Shown here piece by piece: positions 1 through 9,046 of a DNA stretch of 64,000 nt; within the stretch, counting starts at the first letter, position 1; every line of letters begins with the position of its first letter. This stretch comes from Streptomyces sp. DH5 (lineage in GTDB: Bacteria; Actinomycetota; Actinomycetes; Streptomycetales; Streptomycetaceae). Position numbers and translations under genes: made by a program. The DNA lies in assembly GCF_020873915.1 (NCBI RefSeq), contig NZ_JAHWGP010000007.1, positions 124,001-188,000 of the forward strand, written 5' to 3'. Below the pieces are notes generated by a model, which was not told the DNA's origin, ran no database searches, and was given only the letters and a program-made list of their open reading frames with translations.

Positions 1-2535
1 CTGGACTCGGCCACGGGCGAGCCGGTCGTGCCGAACGGCTCGCTGGGTTTCCGCTGGGCGAAGGGCGAACAGGGCCGCTGGAACCTCGACCTCGGCGAGG
101 TGACGCCCGAACTGACACTGCTGGAGCGGGCCGAGGGAACGGCCGAGGTCGTCCTGCCCCGCTTCGACGAGGGCGCCACCGAGGGCGGCACGACCATGGT
201 CCGCGGGGTGCCGGTCCGCACGGTCGGCGGGCGCCGGGTCACCACGGTGTTCGACCTGATGCTGGCCCAGTACGGCGTGTGGCGGCCGGGCCTGCCGGGC
301 AGCTGGCCGTCCTCGTACGACGACGCCGACGAGCCGTACACACCGGCCTGGCAGGAGACCGTCACGTCCGTGCCGGCGGCGCAGGCGGCCCGGATCGCCC
401 GGGAGTTCGCCCGCAACGCCGAACGCACGCAGGGGCGTTCGATGATCGCCCTCGGCGCGGGGACCAACCACTGGTTCCACTCCGACACCATCTACCGGGC
501 GTTCCTGGCGCTGATCACCATGACCGGGTGCCAGGGCGTCAACGGCGGCGGCTGGGCCCACTACGTCGGCCAGGAGAAGGTGCGCCCGGTCACGGGTCTG
601 CAGCATCTGGCCTTCGCCTTCGACTGGCAGCGGCCCACGCGGCACATGGCCGGCACGTCCTACTGGTACCTGAACTCCGACCAGTGGCGCTACGAGGCCT
701 TCGGCCCCGAGGAGCTGGCCTCCCCGCTGGGCGAGGGACGCTTCGCGGGCAAGGGGTTCGCCGACTGCCTGGCACAGGCGGTGCGGCTGGGCTGGACACC
801 CGGTCATCCCGGGTTCAACCGCAACCCCCTCGACCTGGCGGACGAGGCCGCCGAGCGGGGGCGCCCGGTCGCCGATCACATCGTGGACGAACTGAAGTCC
901 GGGCGACTGCGGTTCGCGGCCGAGGACCCCGACGACCCGGCCAACTTCCCGCGCGTGCTGACCGTGTGGCGGGCGAACCTGCTGGGTTCCTCCGGCAAGG
1001 GGAACGAGTACTTCCTGCGGCACCTGCTCGGCACGGACGCGGCCGTCCGCTCCGAGGAGACACCGCCGGATAAGCGCCCGAAGGAGGTGGTGTGGCGGGA
1101 CGAGGCGCCCGAGGGCAAGCTCGACCTGCTGGTCACCATGGACTTCCGGATGACCTCCACCGGTCTGCTCTCCGACGTGGTCCTGCCGGCCGCGACCTGG
1201 TACGAGAAGGACGACCTGTCCAGCACGGACATGCACCCCTTCGTGCACGCCTTCACCCCGGCCATCTCCCCGCCCTGGCAGGCCCGCACCGACTACGACA
1301 GCTTCCTCACCATCGCCGACCGGTTCAGCGAACTGGCCGCCGAGCACCTCGGCAGGCGTACCGACGTCCTGGCCGTACCCCTGCTGCACGACACCCCCGA
1401 CGAACTCGCGCAGCCCGGCGGGGTGGTGCGGGACTGGAAGACCGGAGAGTGCGATCCGGTCCCCGGCCGCACCATGCCCAAGCTCGTCGTCATCGAGCGG
1501 GACTACCCGGCCACGGCGCAGAAGATGCGGGCCGTCGGCCCGCTCCTGGACACCCTGGGCACCACCACCAAGGGCGTCACCGTCCGTCCCGACCGGGAGA
1601 TCGAGGACCTGCGGCGCCGCTGCGGGACCGTCCGTGAGGGCGTGGCCGCCGGCCGGCCGTCGCTGGCCACCGCTTCCGACATGTGCGAGGCGATCCTGGC
1701 CCTGTCCGGCACCACCAACGGCCGCCTGGCCACCGAGGGTTTCCGCGAGCTGGAGCGGCAGACCGGCAGCGAGGGCCTGGTGGAGCTCGCCTCCGAGCGC
1801 GAGGCCGAGCGGATCACCTTCGCCGACACCCGCACCCAGCCGCGGTCGGTGATCACGTCCTACGAGTGGTCGGGCTCGGAGACCGGCGGGCGACGCTACT
1901 CGCCGTTCGTCATCAACACCGAGCACCTCAAGCCGTGGCACACGCTCACCGGACGCCAGCACTTCTTCGTCCAGCACGACTGGATGACCGAGCTCGGTGA
2001 ACAACTACCGGTCTACCGACCGCCGTTGAACACCCCGCGGCACTACGGCGACGAGCAGCTGCGCGAGGACGGCCGGGCGGAGGTCACGGTCCGCTACCTG
2101 ACCCCGCACTCGAAGTGGTCCATCCACTCCAACTACCAGGACAACAAGTACATGCTCGACCTGTCCCGCGGCGGTCCGGTCATCTGGATGTCGCTGGAGG
2201 ACGCCGAGAAGATCGGCGTCAAGGACAACGAGTGGATCGAGGCGTACAACCGCAACGGCGTGGTCGCCTGCCGGGCCGTGGTCACCCACCGGATGCCCGA
2301 GGGGACGGTGTACATGTACCACGCCCAGGACCGCAACGTGAACGTGCCGAAGACCGAGGTCAGCGGCAGACGCGGCGGTATGCACAACTCGCTGACGCGG
2401 CTGCTGCTGAAGCCGACCCACCTGGCCGGCGGCTACGCCCAGTTCACCTACGCCTTCAACTACTACGGCCCGACCGGCAACCAGCGTGACGAGGTCACCG
2501 TCATCCGCCGCCGCAGCCAGCAAGTGGAGTACTGA
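1..2535 (+). CDS. narG: Respiratory nitrate reductase alpha subunit NarG (5' truncated by window edge)
   Basis: Catalytic molybdo-bis(MGD) subunit of the membrane-bound nitrate reductase, which reduces nitrate to nitrite at the cytoplasmic face. The frame is open from base 1, so the start lies upstream; about 844 residues are present, against roughly 1,230 in complete NarG, so the N-terminal Fe-S domain and much of the active site are missing here. Visible parts include a molybdopterin-oxidoreductase stretch (LLVTMDFRMTSTGLLSDVVL, near 1127-1186) and the C-terminal dinucleotide-binding region (HLKPWHTLTGRQHFF). One base separates the stop from narH. The identity is secure from the family pattern and the intact narHJI genes that follow. 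Confidence 0.97.
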   Translation: MDSATGEPVVPNGSLGFRWAKGEQGRWNLDLGEVTPELTLLERAEGTAEVVLPRFDEGATEGGTTMVRGVPVRTVGGRRVTTVFDLMLAQYGVWRPGLPGSWPSSYDDADEPYTPAWQETVTSVPAAQAARIAREFARNAERTQGRSMIALGAGTNHWFHSDTIYRAFLALITMTGCQGVNGGGWAHYVGQEKVRPVTGLQHLAFAFDWQRPTRHMAGTSYWYLNSDQWRYEAFGPEELASPLGEGRFAGKGFADCLAQAVRLGWTPGHPGFNRNPLDLADEAAERGRPVADHIVDELKSGRLRFAAEDPDDPANFPRVLTVWRANLLGSSGKGNEYFLRHLLGTDAAVRSEETPPDKRPKEVVWRDEAPEGKLDLLVTMDFRMTSTGLLSDVVLPAATWYEKDDLSSTDMHPFVHAFTPAISPPWQARTDYDSFLTIADRFSELAAEHLGRRTDVLAVPLLHDTPDELAQPGGVVRDWKTGECDPVPGRTMPKLVVIERDYPATAQKMRAVGPLLDTLGTTTKGVTVRPDREIEDLRRRCGTVREGVAAGRPSLATASDMCEAILALSGTTNGRLATEGFRELERQTGSEGLVELASEREAERITFADTRTQPRSVITSYEWSGSETGGRRYSPFVINTEHLKPWHTLTGRQHFFVQHDWMTELGEQLPVYRPPLNTPRHYGDEQLREDGRAEVTVRYLTPHSKWSIHSNYQDNKYMLDLSRGGPVIWMSLEDAEKIGVKDNEWIEAYNRNGVVACRAVVTHRMPEGTVYMYHAQDRNVNVPKTEVSGRRGGMHNSLTRLLLKPTHLAGGYAQFTYAFNYYGPTGNQRDEVTVIRRRSQQVEY

Positions 2536-2536
2536 C

Positions 2537-4105
2537 ATGCCCCGTGGCGAAGCCACCGTCGGACGCGTGATGGCCCAGATCGCGATGGTGATGAACCTCG
2601 ACAAGTGCATCGGGTGCCACACCTGCTCGGTCACCTGCAAGCAGACGTGGACCAACCGCACCGGTGTCGAGTACGCCTGGTTCAACAACGTCGAGACCAA
2701 GCCCGGTGTCGGCTACCCCCGCCGCTACGAGGACCAGGAGCAGTGGAAGGGCGGCTGGATGCTCGACAAGCGCGGACGCCTGGTCCTGCGCTCCGGGGGC
2801 CGGGTCAGGCGGCTGCTGTCGCTGTTCTCCAACCCCGACCTGCCGTCCCTGGAGGACTACTACGAGCCGGTCACCTACGACTACGACAACCTCATCAGCG
2901 CACCCGCCGGCCCCGACATGCCGGTCGCCCGGCCCCGCTCGGTCCTGACGGGCAAGCCCACCGACATCACCTGGGGCGCCAACTGGGAGGACGGCCTCGG
3001 CGGTGCCCCGGAGAACGCCGGCCGCGACCCCAACCTTTCGGGCGAGTGGGCCGAGAAGGTCAAGTTCGAGTTCGAGCAGACCTTCCTCTTCCACCTGCCC
3101 CGGCTGTGCGAGCACTGCCTCAACCCGGCCTGCGTGTCGGCCTGTCCGTCCGGCGCGATGTACAAGCGGGTCGAGGACGGCATCGTCCTGGTCGACCAGG
3201 ACAAGTGCCGCGGCTGGCGGATGTGCGTGACGGCGTGCCCGTACAAGAAGGTGTACGTCAACCACGCGACCGGCAAGGCCGAGAAGTGCACCTTCTGCTT
3301 CCCGCGCATCGAGGCCGGCCAGCCCACCGTCTGCTCCGAGACCTGCGTCGGCAGGCTGCGCTACCTCGGGTTGCTGCTGTACGACGCCGACCGGGTGGGC
3401 GAGGCGGCGGCGACGCCCGACGAGAAGGACCTGCTGGACGCCCAGCGGAACGTGTTCCTCGACCCCTCCGACCCCGAGGTCGTCGCCGCGGCTCGGCAGT
3501 CGGGCATCCCCGAGGACTGGCTGGACGCGGCTCGTCGCTCCCCGGTGTACGCGCTGGTGTCGAAGTACAAGGTGGCGCTGCCGCTGCACCCGGAGTACCG
3601 GACGCTGCCGATGGTCTGGTACGTGCCGCCGCTCTCCCCCGTGCTCGACGCCGTCGACGCGGCCGGCGGCGACCAGGACGACCCGGACCACGTGTTCGCC
3701 GCCGTCACCCGGCTGCGCATCCCGCTGGAGTACCTGGCCGAGCTGTTCACCGCCGGGGACACCGACGTCGTCGGCGGGGTCCTGATGAAGCTCACCGCCC
3801 TCCGCTCGTTCATGCGGGAGCGCACTTTGGGTGAGGAGGGCGACGAGGCCGTGGTCAAGGCCGTCGGCCTCACCGCGCGGGAGGCCGAGGACCTGCACCG
3901 GCTGCTCGCCGTCGCCAAGTACGCCGACCGCTACGTCGTCCCCGCCGCGCACAAGGAGGACGCGGCCGCGCTCACCGCCATGGAGAACCGCTGTCCCGTC
4001 GAGTCCTCCGACGACCCGGCGCCCGGCGACGGCCGCCGCGTGATGCTCGGCATCCCCACGCTGCGCCGCCGCTCCCCCGACACCACCGCCGGAGACCACC
4101 CGTGA
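2537..4105 (+). CDS. narH: Respiratory nitrate reductase beta subunit NarH
   Basis: Electron-transfer subunit carrying four Fe-S clusters between NarI and NarG. The cysteine groups are all visible: CIGCHTCSVTC near the N terminus, CEHCLNPACVSACPSG, CRGWRMCVTACP and CTFC...CSETC. The Trp in CRGW replaces one Cys, as is usual for the 3Fe-4S site of NarH. The chosen ATG one base after narG has a GTGGAG ribosome site and gives 522 residues, normal for the family; an internal GTG/ATG 30 bases on is an alternative. The 3' end overlaps narJ by four bases (GTGA), implying translational coupling. Confidence 0.97.
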   Translation: MPRGEATVGRVMAQIAMVMNLDKCIGCHTCSVTCKQTWTNRTGVEYAWFNNVETKPGVGYPRRYEDQEQWKGGWMLDKRGRLVLRSGGRVRRLLSLFSNPDLPSLEDYYEPVTYDYDNLISAPAGPDMPVARPRSVLTGKPTDITWGANWEDGLGGAPENAGRDPNLSGEWAEKVKFEFEQTFLFHLPRLCEHCLNPACVSACPSGAMYKRVEDGIVLVDQDKCRGWRMCVTACPYKKVYVNHATGKAEKCTFCFPRIEAGQPTVCSETCVGRLRYLGLLLYDADRVGEAAATPDEKDLLDAQRNVFLDPSDPEVVAAARQSGIPEDWLDAARRSPVYALVSKYKVALPLHPEYRTLPMVWYVPPLSPVLDAVDAAGGDQDDPDHVFAAVTRLRIPLEYLAELFTAGDTDVVGGVLMKLTALRSFMRERTLGEEGDEAVVKAVGLTAREAEDLHRLLAVAKYADRYVVPAAHKEDAAALTAMENRCPVESSDDPAPGDGRRVMLGIPTLRRRSPDTTAGDHP

Positions 4106-4935
4106 ACCCGCTGCCTTCCACCGTGCCCGGCATCGTCCGCACCCGGGTCCGGGCCGCTCTGCGCCGCCCGGACCGTGCGTCCCGCACCACGCCGCTCACC
4201 CCGCAGGAGACGGAACAGCGAGCCCTGCTGCTGCGGCTGGCGTCCCTGCTGCTGCAGTACCCCGACGCGGGACTCGCCGCCGCCCGGCCGGTGATCGCCG
4301 CCGCCGTGGAGGCGCTGCCGCCGTCCCCCGCCGCCGGGCACCTGTCCGCGTTCGTCTCCTGGTTCACCGGCCAGGAGGCGGACGCCCTGGAGCGGCACTA
4401 CGTCGAGACCTTCGACCTGCGCCGCCGCAGCAGCCTCTACCTCACCTACTACCTGCACGGCGACACCCGCCGCCGGGGCATGGCCCTGCTCACCCTCGCC
4501 CAGCGCTACCGGGCGGCCGGCTGGGAGACCGACGGCGGGGAACTGCCCGACCACCTGCCGGTCGTCCTGGAGTTCGCCGCGCTGACGGGCCCCGGCAGGG
4601 GCGAGGCCCCGTTGCGCCAGCACCGGCGCGGCATCGAGCTGGTCCACCGCGCCCTGGTCGACGCGGAGTCCCCCTACCGGCACGTCCTCGCCGCGCTGAC
4701 CGAACTGCTGCCGCCGCCGACCGCGGCCGACCTGCGGGCGGTGGCGGAGCTGGCCGCCCAGGGCCCGCCGAACGAGGACGTCGGACTCGACCCGTACGGG
4801 GCCGGGGAGTTCGCGCCGCCGGGCGCCTTCGTCCCGCCCGCACCCGCCCCGCCCACCCTCGCTCCGCCGCCCGCCCCCGCTCCGCCGTCCGCCTCCGCTC
4901 CGCCGTCCGCCCCGCACCGTCAGGAAGACCGCTGA
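4102..4935 (+). CDS. narJ: Nitrate reductase molybdenum cofactor assembly chaperone NarJ
   Basis: Dedicated cytosolic chaperone that holds apo-NarGH until molybdenum cofactor is inserted and the complex docks on NarI. The GTG start overlaps the narH stop. The first ~200 residues carry the helical NarJ/TorD-type body (LLLRLASLLLQYPD, then HYVETFDLRRRSSLYLTYYL). The last ~50 residues are an unusual low-complexity Pro/Ala tail with APP and SAPP units, so the protein (277 aa) is longer than typical NarJ. The stop overlaps the narI start (TGATG). The tail may be a flexible extension; no function can be read from it. Confidence 0.95.
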   Translation: MNPLPSTVPGIVRTRVRAALRRPDRASRTTPLTPQETEQRALLLRLASLLLQYPDAGLAAARPVIAAAVEALPPSPAAGHLSAFVSWFTGQEADALERHYVETFDLRRRSSLYLTYYLHGDTRRRGMALLTLAQRYRAAGWETDGGELPDHLPVVLEFAALTGPGRGEAPLRQHRRGIELVHRALVDAESPYRHVLAALTELLPPPTAADLRAVAELAAQGPPNEDVGLDPYGAGEFAPPGAFVPPAPAPPTLAPPPAPAPPSASAPPSAPHRQEDR

Positions 4936-5627
4936 TGAACACCTCCGGAGCCGATCTCCTCCTCTGGGTCGCCGTCCCCTACGTCTGCCTCGCGGTGTTC
5001 GCCGTGGGGCACGTGTGGCGGTACCGGCAGGACCAGTTCGGCTGGACCTCCCGCACCAGCCAGCTCCTGGAGCACCGCTGGCTGCGCTGGGGCAGTCCGC
5101 TGTTCCACCTCGGCGCGTTCATGGTGATCGCCGGCCACGTCGTCGGGCTCGCGGTGCCCGCCTCGTGGACGGAGGCGGTGGGCGTCGACGAGCACGCCTA
5201 CCACACCGTCGCCGTATGGGCCGGTTCGGTCGCCGGGGTCGCCATGGTCGTCGGTCTCGGCATGCTGTGCGCCCGCCGGCTGCTGACCCCGCGCATCCGG
5301 CACCGTACCGACCGCAGTGACAAGGTGCTCTTCCCGCTGCTGTCGGCGACCGTGCTGCTCGGCATCGCCGCCACCGCGGCGCACAACGTGTTCGGAGCCG
5401 GGTACGACTACCGCTCCACCGTCTCCGTGTGGTTCCGCGGCCTGTTCGCCCTCTCGCCGGAGCCCGGGGCCATCGCGGGCGCCCCGCTGCTGTTCCAGCT
5501 GCACGCCCTCACGGCCTGCCTGCTCTTCGCGGCCTGGCCGTTCACCCGCCTGGTCCATGTGTGGAGCGCGCCGGTCGGCTACCTGGTCCGCCCCTACGTG
5601 GTCTACCGGCGGCGGCGCGCCGCATGA
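4935..5627 (+). CDS. narI: Nitrate reductase gamma subunit NarI (cytochrome b)
   Basis: Membrane di-heme cytochrome b that oxidises menaquinol and anchors NarGH. The 230-residue protein shows five hydrophobic segments, beginning with LLLWVAVPYVCLAVFAVGHV, and the family's early arginine-rich loop (VWRYRQDQFGWTSRTSQLLE). Candidate heme histidines occur in HLGAFMVIAGH and in later helices. It is coupled to narJ by a TGATG overlap and to the following VKOR-like gene by ATGA, so all five genes should be one transcript. Confidence 0.96.
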   Translation: MNTSGADLLLWVAVPYVCLAVFAVGHVWRYRQDQFGWTSRTSQLLEHRWLRWGSPLFHLGAFMVIAGHVVGLAVPASWTEAVGVDEHAYHTVAVWAGSVAGVAMVVGLGMLCARRLLTPRIRHRTDRSDKVLFPLLSATVLLGIAATAAHNVFGAGYDYRSTVSVWFRGLFALSPEPGAIAGAPLLFQLHALTACLLFAAWPFTRLVHVWSAPVGYLVRPYVVYRRRRAA

Positions 5628-6229
5628 GCGCGGACGGGGCCGGCACGTCGGGGCGGCGCATCGGCGGGCTCATGACGGCGACCGGTGTGGTGGGCTGGCT
5701 GGCGTCGCTCCGTCTGACGGTCGACGACTGGCGTCTGCTGAAGGATCCGGCGTACGTACCGTCGTGCGACGTGAGCCCGGTGGTGGGCTGCGGCAGTGCC
5801 ATGGCGAGCTGGCAGGGGAACCTGCTGGGCTTCCCGAACATGCTGCTGGGCCTCGGCGCGTTCGCCGCGGTGGCCGTCCTCGGTCTGACCGTGCTGGCCG
5901 GGGGACGGCTGCCCCGGGGGCTGTGGCTCGCGCTGAACGCGGGGGCGCTGGGGGCGGTGGGCTTCGTCCACTGGCTGGTCTGGCAGTCGCTGTACGACCT
6001 GAACCGTCTCTGCCCGTACTGTGCCGTCGTCTGGGTGGTGACCATCGCGCTGTTCTGGTACCTGACCCTGCACAACCTCCGGCACGGCGTGATCCCCGTC
6101 CCGCGCGGCGCCCGCGCCGCCGTGGAGGTGGTGCTGGAGAGCCACTGGCTCCTCCTGGCCGGCTGGTACGGCGCCATCGTCCTGCTGGTCCTGACACGCT
6201 TCTGGACCTACTGGGGCAGCCTGCTGTGA
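5624..6229 (+). CDS. Vitamin K epoxide reductase (VKOR) family membrane protein
   Basis: VKOR homologues of actinobacteria are quinone-linked membrane enzymes that reoxidise DsbA-like partners and so drive disulfide formation outside the cell. This 201-residue protein has about five hydrophobic segments, the loop pair C48-x7-C56 (PSCDVSPVVGCG) and the active-site CPYC at 130-133, the complete redox set of the family. The ATG overlaps the narI stop, so it is translated with the nar operon. Pairing a menaquinone-reducing enzyme with a menaquinol-oxidising nitrate reductase is noteworthy. Family assignment is firm; the link to nitrate respiration is inference. Confidence 0.92.
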   Translation: MSADGAGTSGRRIGGLMTATGVVGWLASLRLTVDDWRLLKDPAYVPSCDVSPVVGCGSAMASWQGNLLGFPNMLLGLGAFAAVAVLGLTVLAGGRLPRGLWLALNAGALGAVGFVHWLVWQSLYDLNRLCPYCAVVWVVTIALFWYLTLHNLRHGVIPVPRGARAAVEVVLESHWLLLAGWYGAIVLLVLTRFWTYWGSLL

Positions 6230-6274
6230 GCAGGCCGGCGGCACCCCCCGCGAGCGGACGGGAGCGCCGCCGTG

Positions 6275-6973
6275 TCAGCGGCCGCCGTCGTGGCGCAGCC
6301 GGTCCCGGGCCTCGGTGGCGATCACGGCAGCCTGGATGCGGCGCTCCACGCCGAGCTTGGCCAGCAGGCGGGAGATGTGGTTCTTCACCGTCTTCTCGGC
6401 CAGGTACAGCCGCTGGCCGATCTGCCGGTTGGTGAGCCCCTCGCCGATCAGCTCGAGGATCTCCCGCTCCCGGCCGGTGAGGCCCGGCAGCGCGTCCGGC
6501 TGCTCCTCTTCCTTCTGCTGTCCGCCGCGCAGCCGGGCCATCAGCTTGGTGGTGGCGCTCGGGTCGAGCAGCGACTGGCCCCGGGCCACCGTGCGGACGG
6601 CCGTCACCAGGTCGGATCCGCGGATCTGCTTGAGCACGTAGCCGGAGGCCCCGGCCATGATCGAGTCGAGCAGGGCCTCCTCGTCGTCGAACGAGGTCAG
6701 CATCAGACAGGCCAGGTCGGGCAGCTGCGAGCGCAGCTCGCGGCAGACGCTGACGCCGTCCCCGTCGGGCAGCCGGACATCGAGGACGGCGACCTGGGGG
6801 CGGAGGGCGGGGACACGTACGAGGGCCTGTTCGACGGTGGCGGCCTCACCGACCACGGTGATGTCCGGCTCGTCGTTCAGCAGGTCGTGCACCCCGCGCC
6901 GGACCACCTCGTGGTCGTCCAGCAGGAAGACCCGGATCGGGTTGTCGGGGCCGGGCTGCTCGCCGTCCGCCAT
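6275..6973 (-). CDS. NarL/FixJ response regulator, DevR/DosR/OsdR-like
   Basis: Two-domain response regulator of 232 residues. The receiver has the acidic pair in [12 protein letters not shown], phospho-acceptor Asp65 (VLDVRLPDG) and the Lys in GYVLKQ. The C-terminal LuxR helix-turn-helix ends [19 protein letters not shown], strikingly like mycobacterial DevR/DosR and Streptomyces OsdR, regulators of hypoxia and dormancy genes. The ATG was chosen for its GAGGAG site 8 bases upstream; longer upstream extensions are low-complexity. No sensor kinase gene is adjacent. It converges with the nar-VKOR operon, a plausible but unproven target. Confidence 0.9.
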   Translation of the reverse strand: MADGEQPGPDNPIRVFLLDDHEVVRRGVHDLLNDEPDITVVGEAATVEQALVRVPALRPQVAVLDVRLPDGDGVSVCRELRSQLPDLACLMLTSFDDEEALLDSIMAGASGYVLKQIRGSDLVTAVRTVARGQSLLDPSATTKLMARLRGGQQKEEEQPDALPGLTGREREILELIGEGLTNRQIGQRLYLAEKTVKNHISRLLAKLGVERRIQAAVIATEARDRLRHDGGR

Positions 6974-7039
6974 CGCGTGCTCCTCATTTCCGCGTGCAGT
7001 GTTCCGCCACGATCCTTGCGGGTCCAGGGCCTGGCGGCC

Positions 7040-7055
7040 AGGGCCGGTCGGCCCT
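7040..7055. promoter_or_regulatory. DevR/OsdR-box-like palindrome upstream of the response regulator
   Basis: AGGGCCGGTCGGCCCT has perfect 7-bp arms around a 2-bp centre. Its GGGCC-N4-GGCCC spacing equals the GGGAC-N4-GTCCC core of mycobacterial DevR boxes. It lies 67 bp upstream of the devR-like ATG, where an autoregulatory site would be expected. Assignment rests on pattern and position only. Confidence 0.45.
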
Positions 7056-7251
7056 GTTTCCACGGTTCCGTCCCCAAGAGCACCCGTACGGGGGCGGCCG
7101 CCGACGGGCCCGGAGGTGCTCCTTCCGTCCCGAGCGGCGCGCTCGGGACGCTCTCCGTTCAGCCGCCGGCCGGAGAACCACTTCGGTGTGTGGGTCTCGT
7201 GAGGGAAGTCAAGTAATGTTCGGGGCAGGCGTGTTGCCACCACCCAACTGC

Positions 7252-7264
7252 TAAGATGATCTTA
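7252..7264. promoter_or_regulatory. AT-rich palindrome TAAGATGATCTTA upstream of cvnA
   Basis: Perfect 6-bp arms around one G, in a region far more AT-rich than the rest of the window. It lies about 180 bp upstream of the chosen cvnA start. It may be an operator for the conservon; the cognate regulator is unknown. Confidence 0.4.
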
Positions 7265-7442
7265 CTTCCAGTAGGCTGGCGGCGCGTCATGAACGCGCAC
7301 GGGGGACAGTCTCTAAGGCCCCATCGCTGAGGAGTTGAGGCTTGGTCCCGCCCGTGGATCCGCGCCACCCGACGGCCGGACCCGTCCCACGGACGCGCGG
7401 TCTTCCCGCACTCCCGGCGCGATGCGACTTGAAGCGAGTCTC

Positions 7443-8648
7443 ATGACGTCATTGATCGAGGATCCACTGCTGTGGATCCTGCTTGTGGTGCTCGCCGCTG
7501 CGGTCCTCGCCGTGCTGCGGGCGCGGAGAACCAATCTGGCGCTCCGAAGAACAAAGACCGACCTGGAGACGCACCTGGGCCACGCCCAGGGACGTATCGA
7601 CCAGCTCCAGGGACACATATCCGCTCTGGGCGACCAGCACCGCGGTGACCTCGCGAACGTCCGGGCGGACGCGGAAGCGTCGACCAAAGCCGTGCTGAAG
7701 TCGGCGATGGGCACCCTGCAGTCGCTCTCCGAGGAGCAGCAGCTGCTGCTCGACGGCCTCCTGAAGAAGTACGGCAACGACACCGAGGTGCTGGCCGACC
7801 TGATGGCGGTGGACCACACCGGCAGCCAGTTCGGCCGCCGGGCCAAGGGCATCTCCGTGCTCTGCGGCGGGTGGCTGGGCCGGCGCGAGGGCGTGGCGAC
7901 GGTCTACGACGTGGCGCGCAGCGCACAGGGCCGCATCAAGGACTTCAACCGGGTGAGCATCCACGCCCAGGTCAGCGTCGCCGTCTCCAGCAAGGCGGTG
8001 GAGCCGGTGGCGGTGGTGCTGGCGGAGCTGCTGGACAACGCGACCACCTACAGCGCTCCGGGCACACCGGTCGAGGTCAACATCCAGGCCGTGCCGACGG
8101 GCGTGTGCTTCATCGTCGACGACGCCGGTCTCGGCATGGACCAGGAGACCAAGGACCGCGCGGCGGCCCTGCTGTCGGCGGACGGCCCGGTCGACATCAC
8201 CGGTCTCGGTGACCCTCCGCGCTTCGGGTTCGCGGTGTGCGGCATGCTCGCCGCGCGGTACGGCTTCGCCGTCTCCGTCGGTTCGGTTTCCCCCTACGGC
8301 GGAGTGCGCGCAGTGATCCGAGTTCCGGAGAGCCTTCTGGCGGCCGAGGCCGTCACCCCCGCCGAGCCCGCGCGGGAGCCCGCGGCGGAGAGCCAGGAGA
8401 ACGCCCCGCAGCGGCTGGCCCCGGTCCCGGTGGGCCCGTCGCACGTGGTGGGCACGACATCCGGCGGACTGCCCAAGCGCCGACGGCGCCAGGGACCCAT
8501 TTCGGTGGTGCCGGCCCCCGAGCCCGCCATCGACGAGCAGACGTCCGAGTCGGCCGGTGAGGTGACCGCGTCCCGCCTGGGGGCGTTCGCTCGCGGCACG
8601 CAGCTCGGGCGGACCACGAACACCACGGAAGGACCTGACCACCAGTGA
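7443..8648 (+). CDS. cvnA: Conservon sensor-kinase-like protein CvnA
   Basis: First gene of a conservon, the four-gene actinobacterial unit proposed to work like a membrane-bound G-protein-coupled system. The 401-residue protein has one N-terminal membrane helix (WILLVVLAAAVLAVL), a helical linker and a GHKL ATPase domain with N-box ELLDNATTYSAPGTPV and DDAGLGM. The dimerisation region keeps DHTGSQFGRR, with a possible His. A Pro/Ala-rich tail follows. ATG 7443 is preferred because the membrane helix starts just after it; ATG 7422 is possible. The stop overlaps the GTG of cvnB. Confidence 0.9.
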   Translation: MTSLIEDPLLWILLVVLAAAVLAVLRARRTNLALRRTKTDLETHLGHAQGRIDQLQGHISALGDQHRGDLANVRADAEASTKAVLKSAMGTLQSLSEEQQLLLDGLLKKYGNDTEVLADLMAVDHTGSQFGRRAKGISVLCGGWLGRREGVATVYDVARSAQGRIKDFNRVSIHAQVSVAVSSKAVEPVAVVLAELLDNATTYSAPGTPVEVNIQAVPTGVCFIVDDAGLGMDQETKDRAAALLSADGPVDITGLGDPPRFGFAVCGMLAARYGFAVSVGSVSPYGGVRAVIRVPESLLAAEAVTPAEPAREPAAESQENAPQRLAPVPVGPSHVVGTTSGGLPKRRRRQGPISVVPAPEPAIDEQTSESAGEVTASRLGAFARGTQLGRTTNTTEGPDHQ

Positions 8649-9046
8649 ACACCGACCTGTCGTGGGTGCTGAACGACGTGCTCGAGGTGCGTGGAGCCCG
8701 CCACGCGGTCCTCGTCTCGGGTGACGGCCTGCTGCTGCAGCGTTCGGACGACATCTCACGTGACGACGCGGAGACCAACGCCGCCGCGATGAGCTCCATG
8801 CAGTCCCTCAGCCGGGCGGTCGCCGGCTTCGTGGGAGCCGGGCACGGCATCTGGAAGCAGACGCTGCTGGAGTACGACGGTGGCTGGATCTTCCTGATCG
8901 CCGCGGGGCAGGGCGCCTACCTGGCGGTCTCCGCGGCGCCGGACGTCGACATGGAGGCCATGTCGTTCCGCATGCAGAAGACGGTGACGGCGCTGAGCAA
9001 GGCGATGAGCGTGGCGCCGCGCTCCGACAACGGTGCCGGCGCATGA
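8645..9046 (+). CDS. cvnB: Conservon roadblock/LC7 protein CvnB
   Basis: Small roadblock/LC7-fold protein (133 aa); in conservons these bind the CvnD GTPase and are thought to modulate its nucleotide cycle, as MglB does for MglA. Family features are the start LSWVLNDVLEVRGARHAVLV and GDGLLLQRSDDI. GTG start overlaps the cvnA stop; its own stop overlaps cvnC by four bases. Confidence 0.93.
   Translation: MNTDLSWVLNDVLEVRGARHAVLVSGDGLLLQRSDDISRDDAETNAAAMSSMQSLSRAVAGFVGAGHGIWKQTLLEYDGGWIFLIAAGQGAYLAVSAAPDVDMEAMSFRMQKTVTALSKAMSVAPRSDNGAGA

Larger units (their letters stand above)
6974..7442. other. Divergent intergenic region between the DevR-like gene and the conservon
   Basis: This 469-bp gene-free stretch separates two divergently transcribed units and should hold both promoters. 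It contains the DevR-box-like palindrome (7040-7055) and, near 7201-7300, an unusually AT-rich patch with a 13-bp palindrome (7252-7264). No convincing ORF is present. Confidence 0.6.

Noticed and set aside
2501-4099. 532-codon open frame antisense to narH
   Set aside because: High-GC shadow; the sense strand is a full NarH with all Fe-S cysteines, while the antisense frame is low-complexity Val/Gly/Arg/Glu.
6230-6274. Possible GGCGGC/GCCGCC terminator between VKOR and devR-like genes
   Set aside because: Arms are only 6 bp with a long unpaired interval; not distinguishable from background in such GC-rich DNA.
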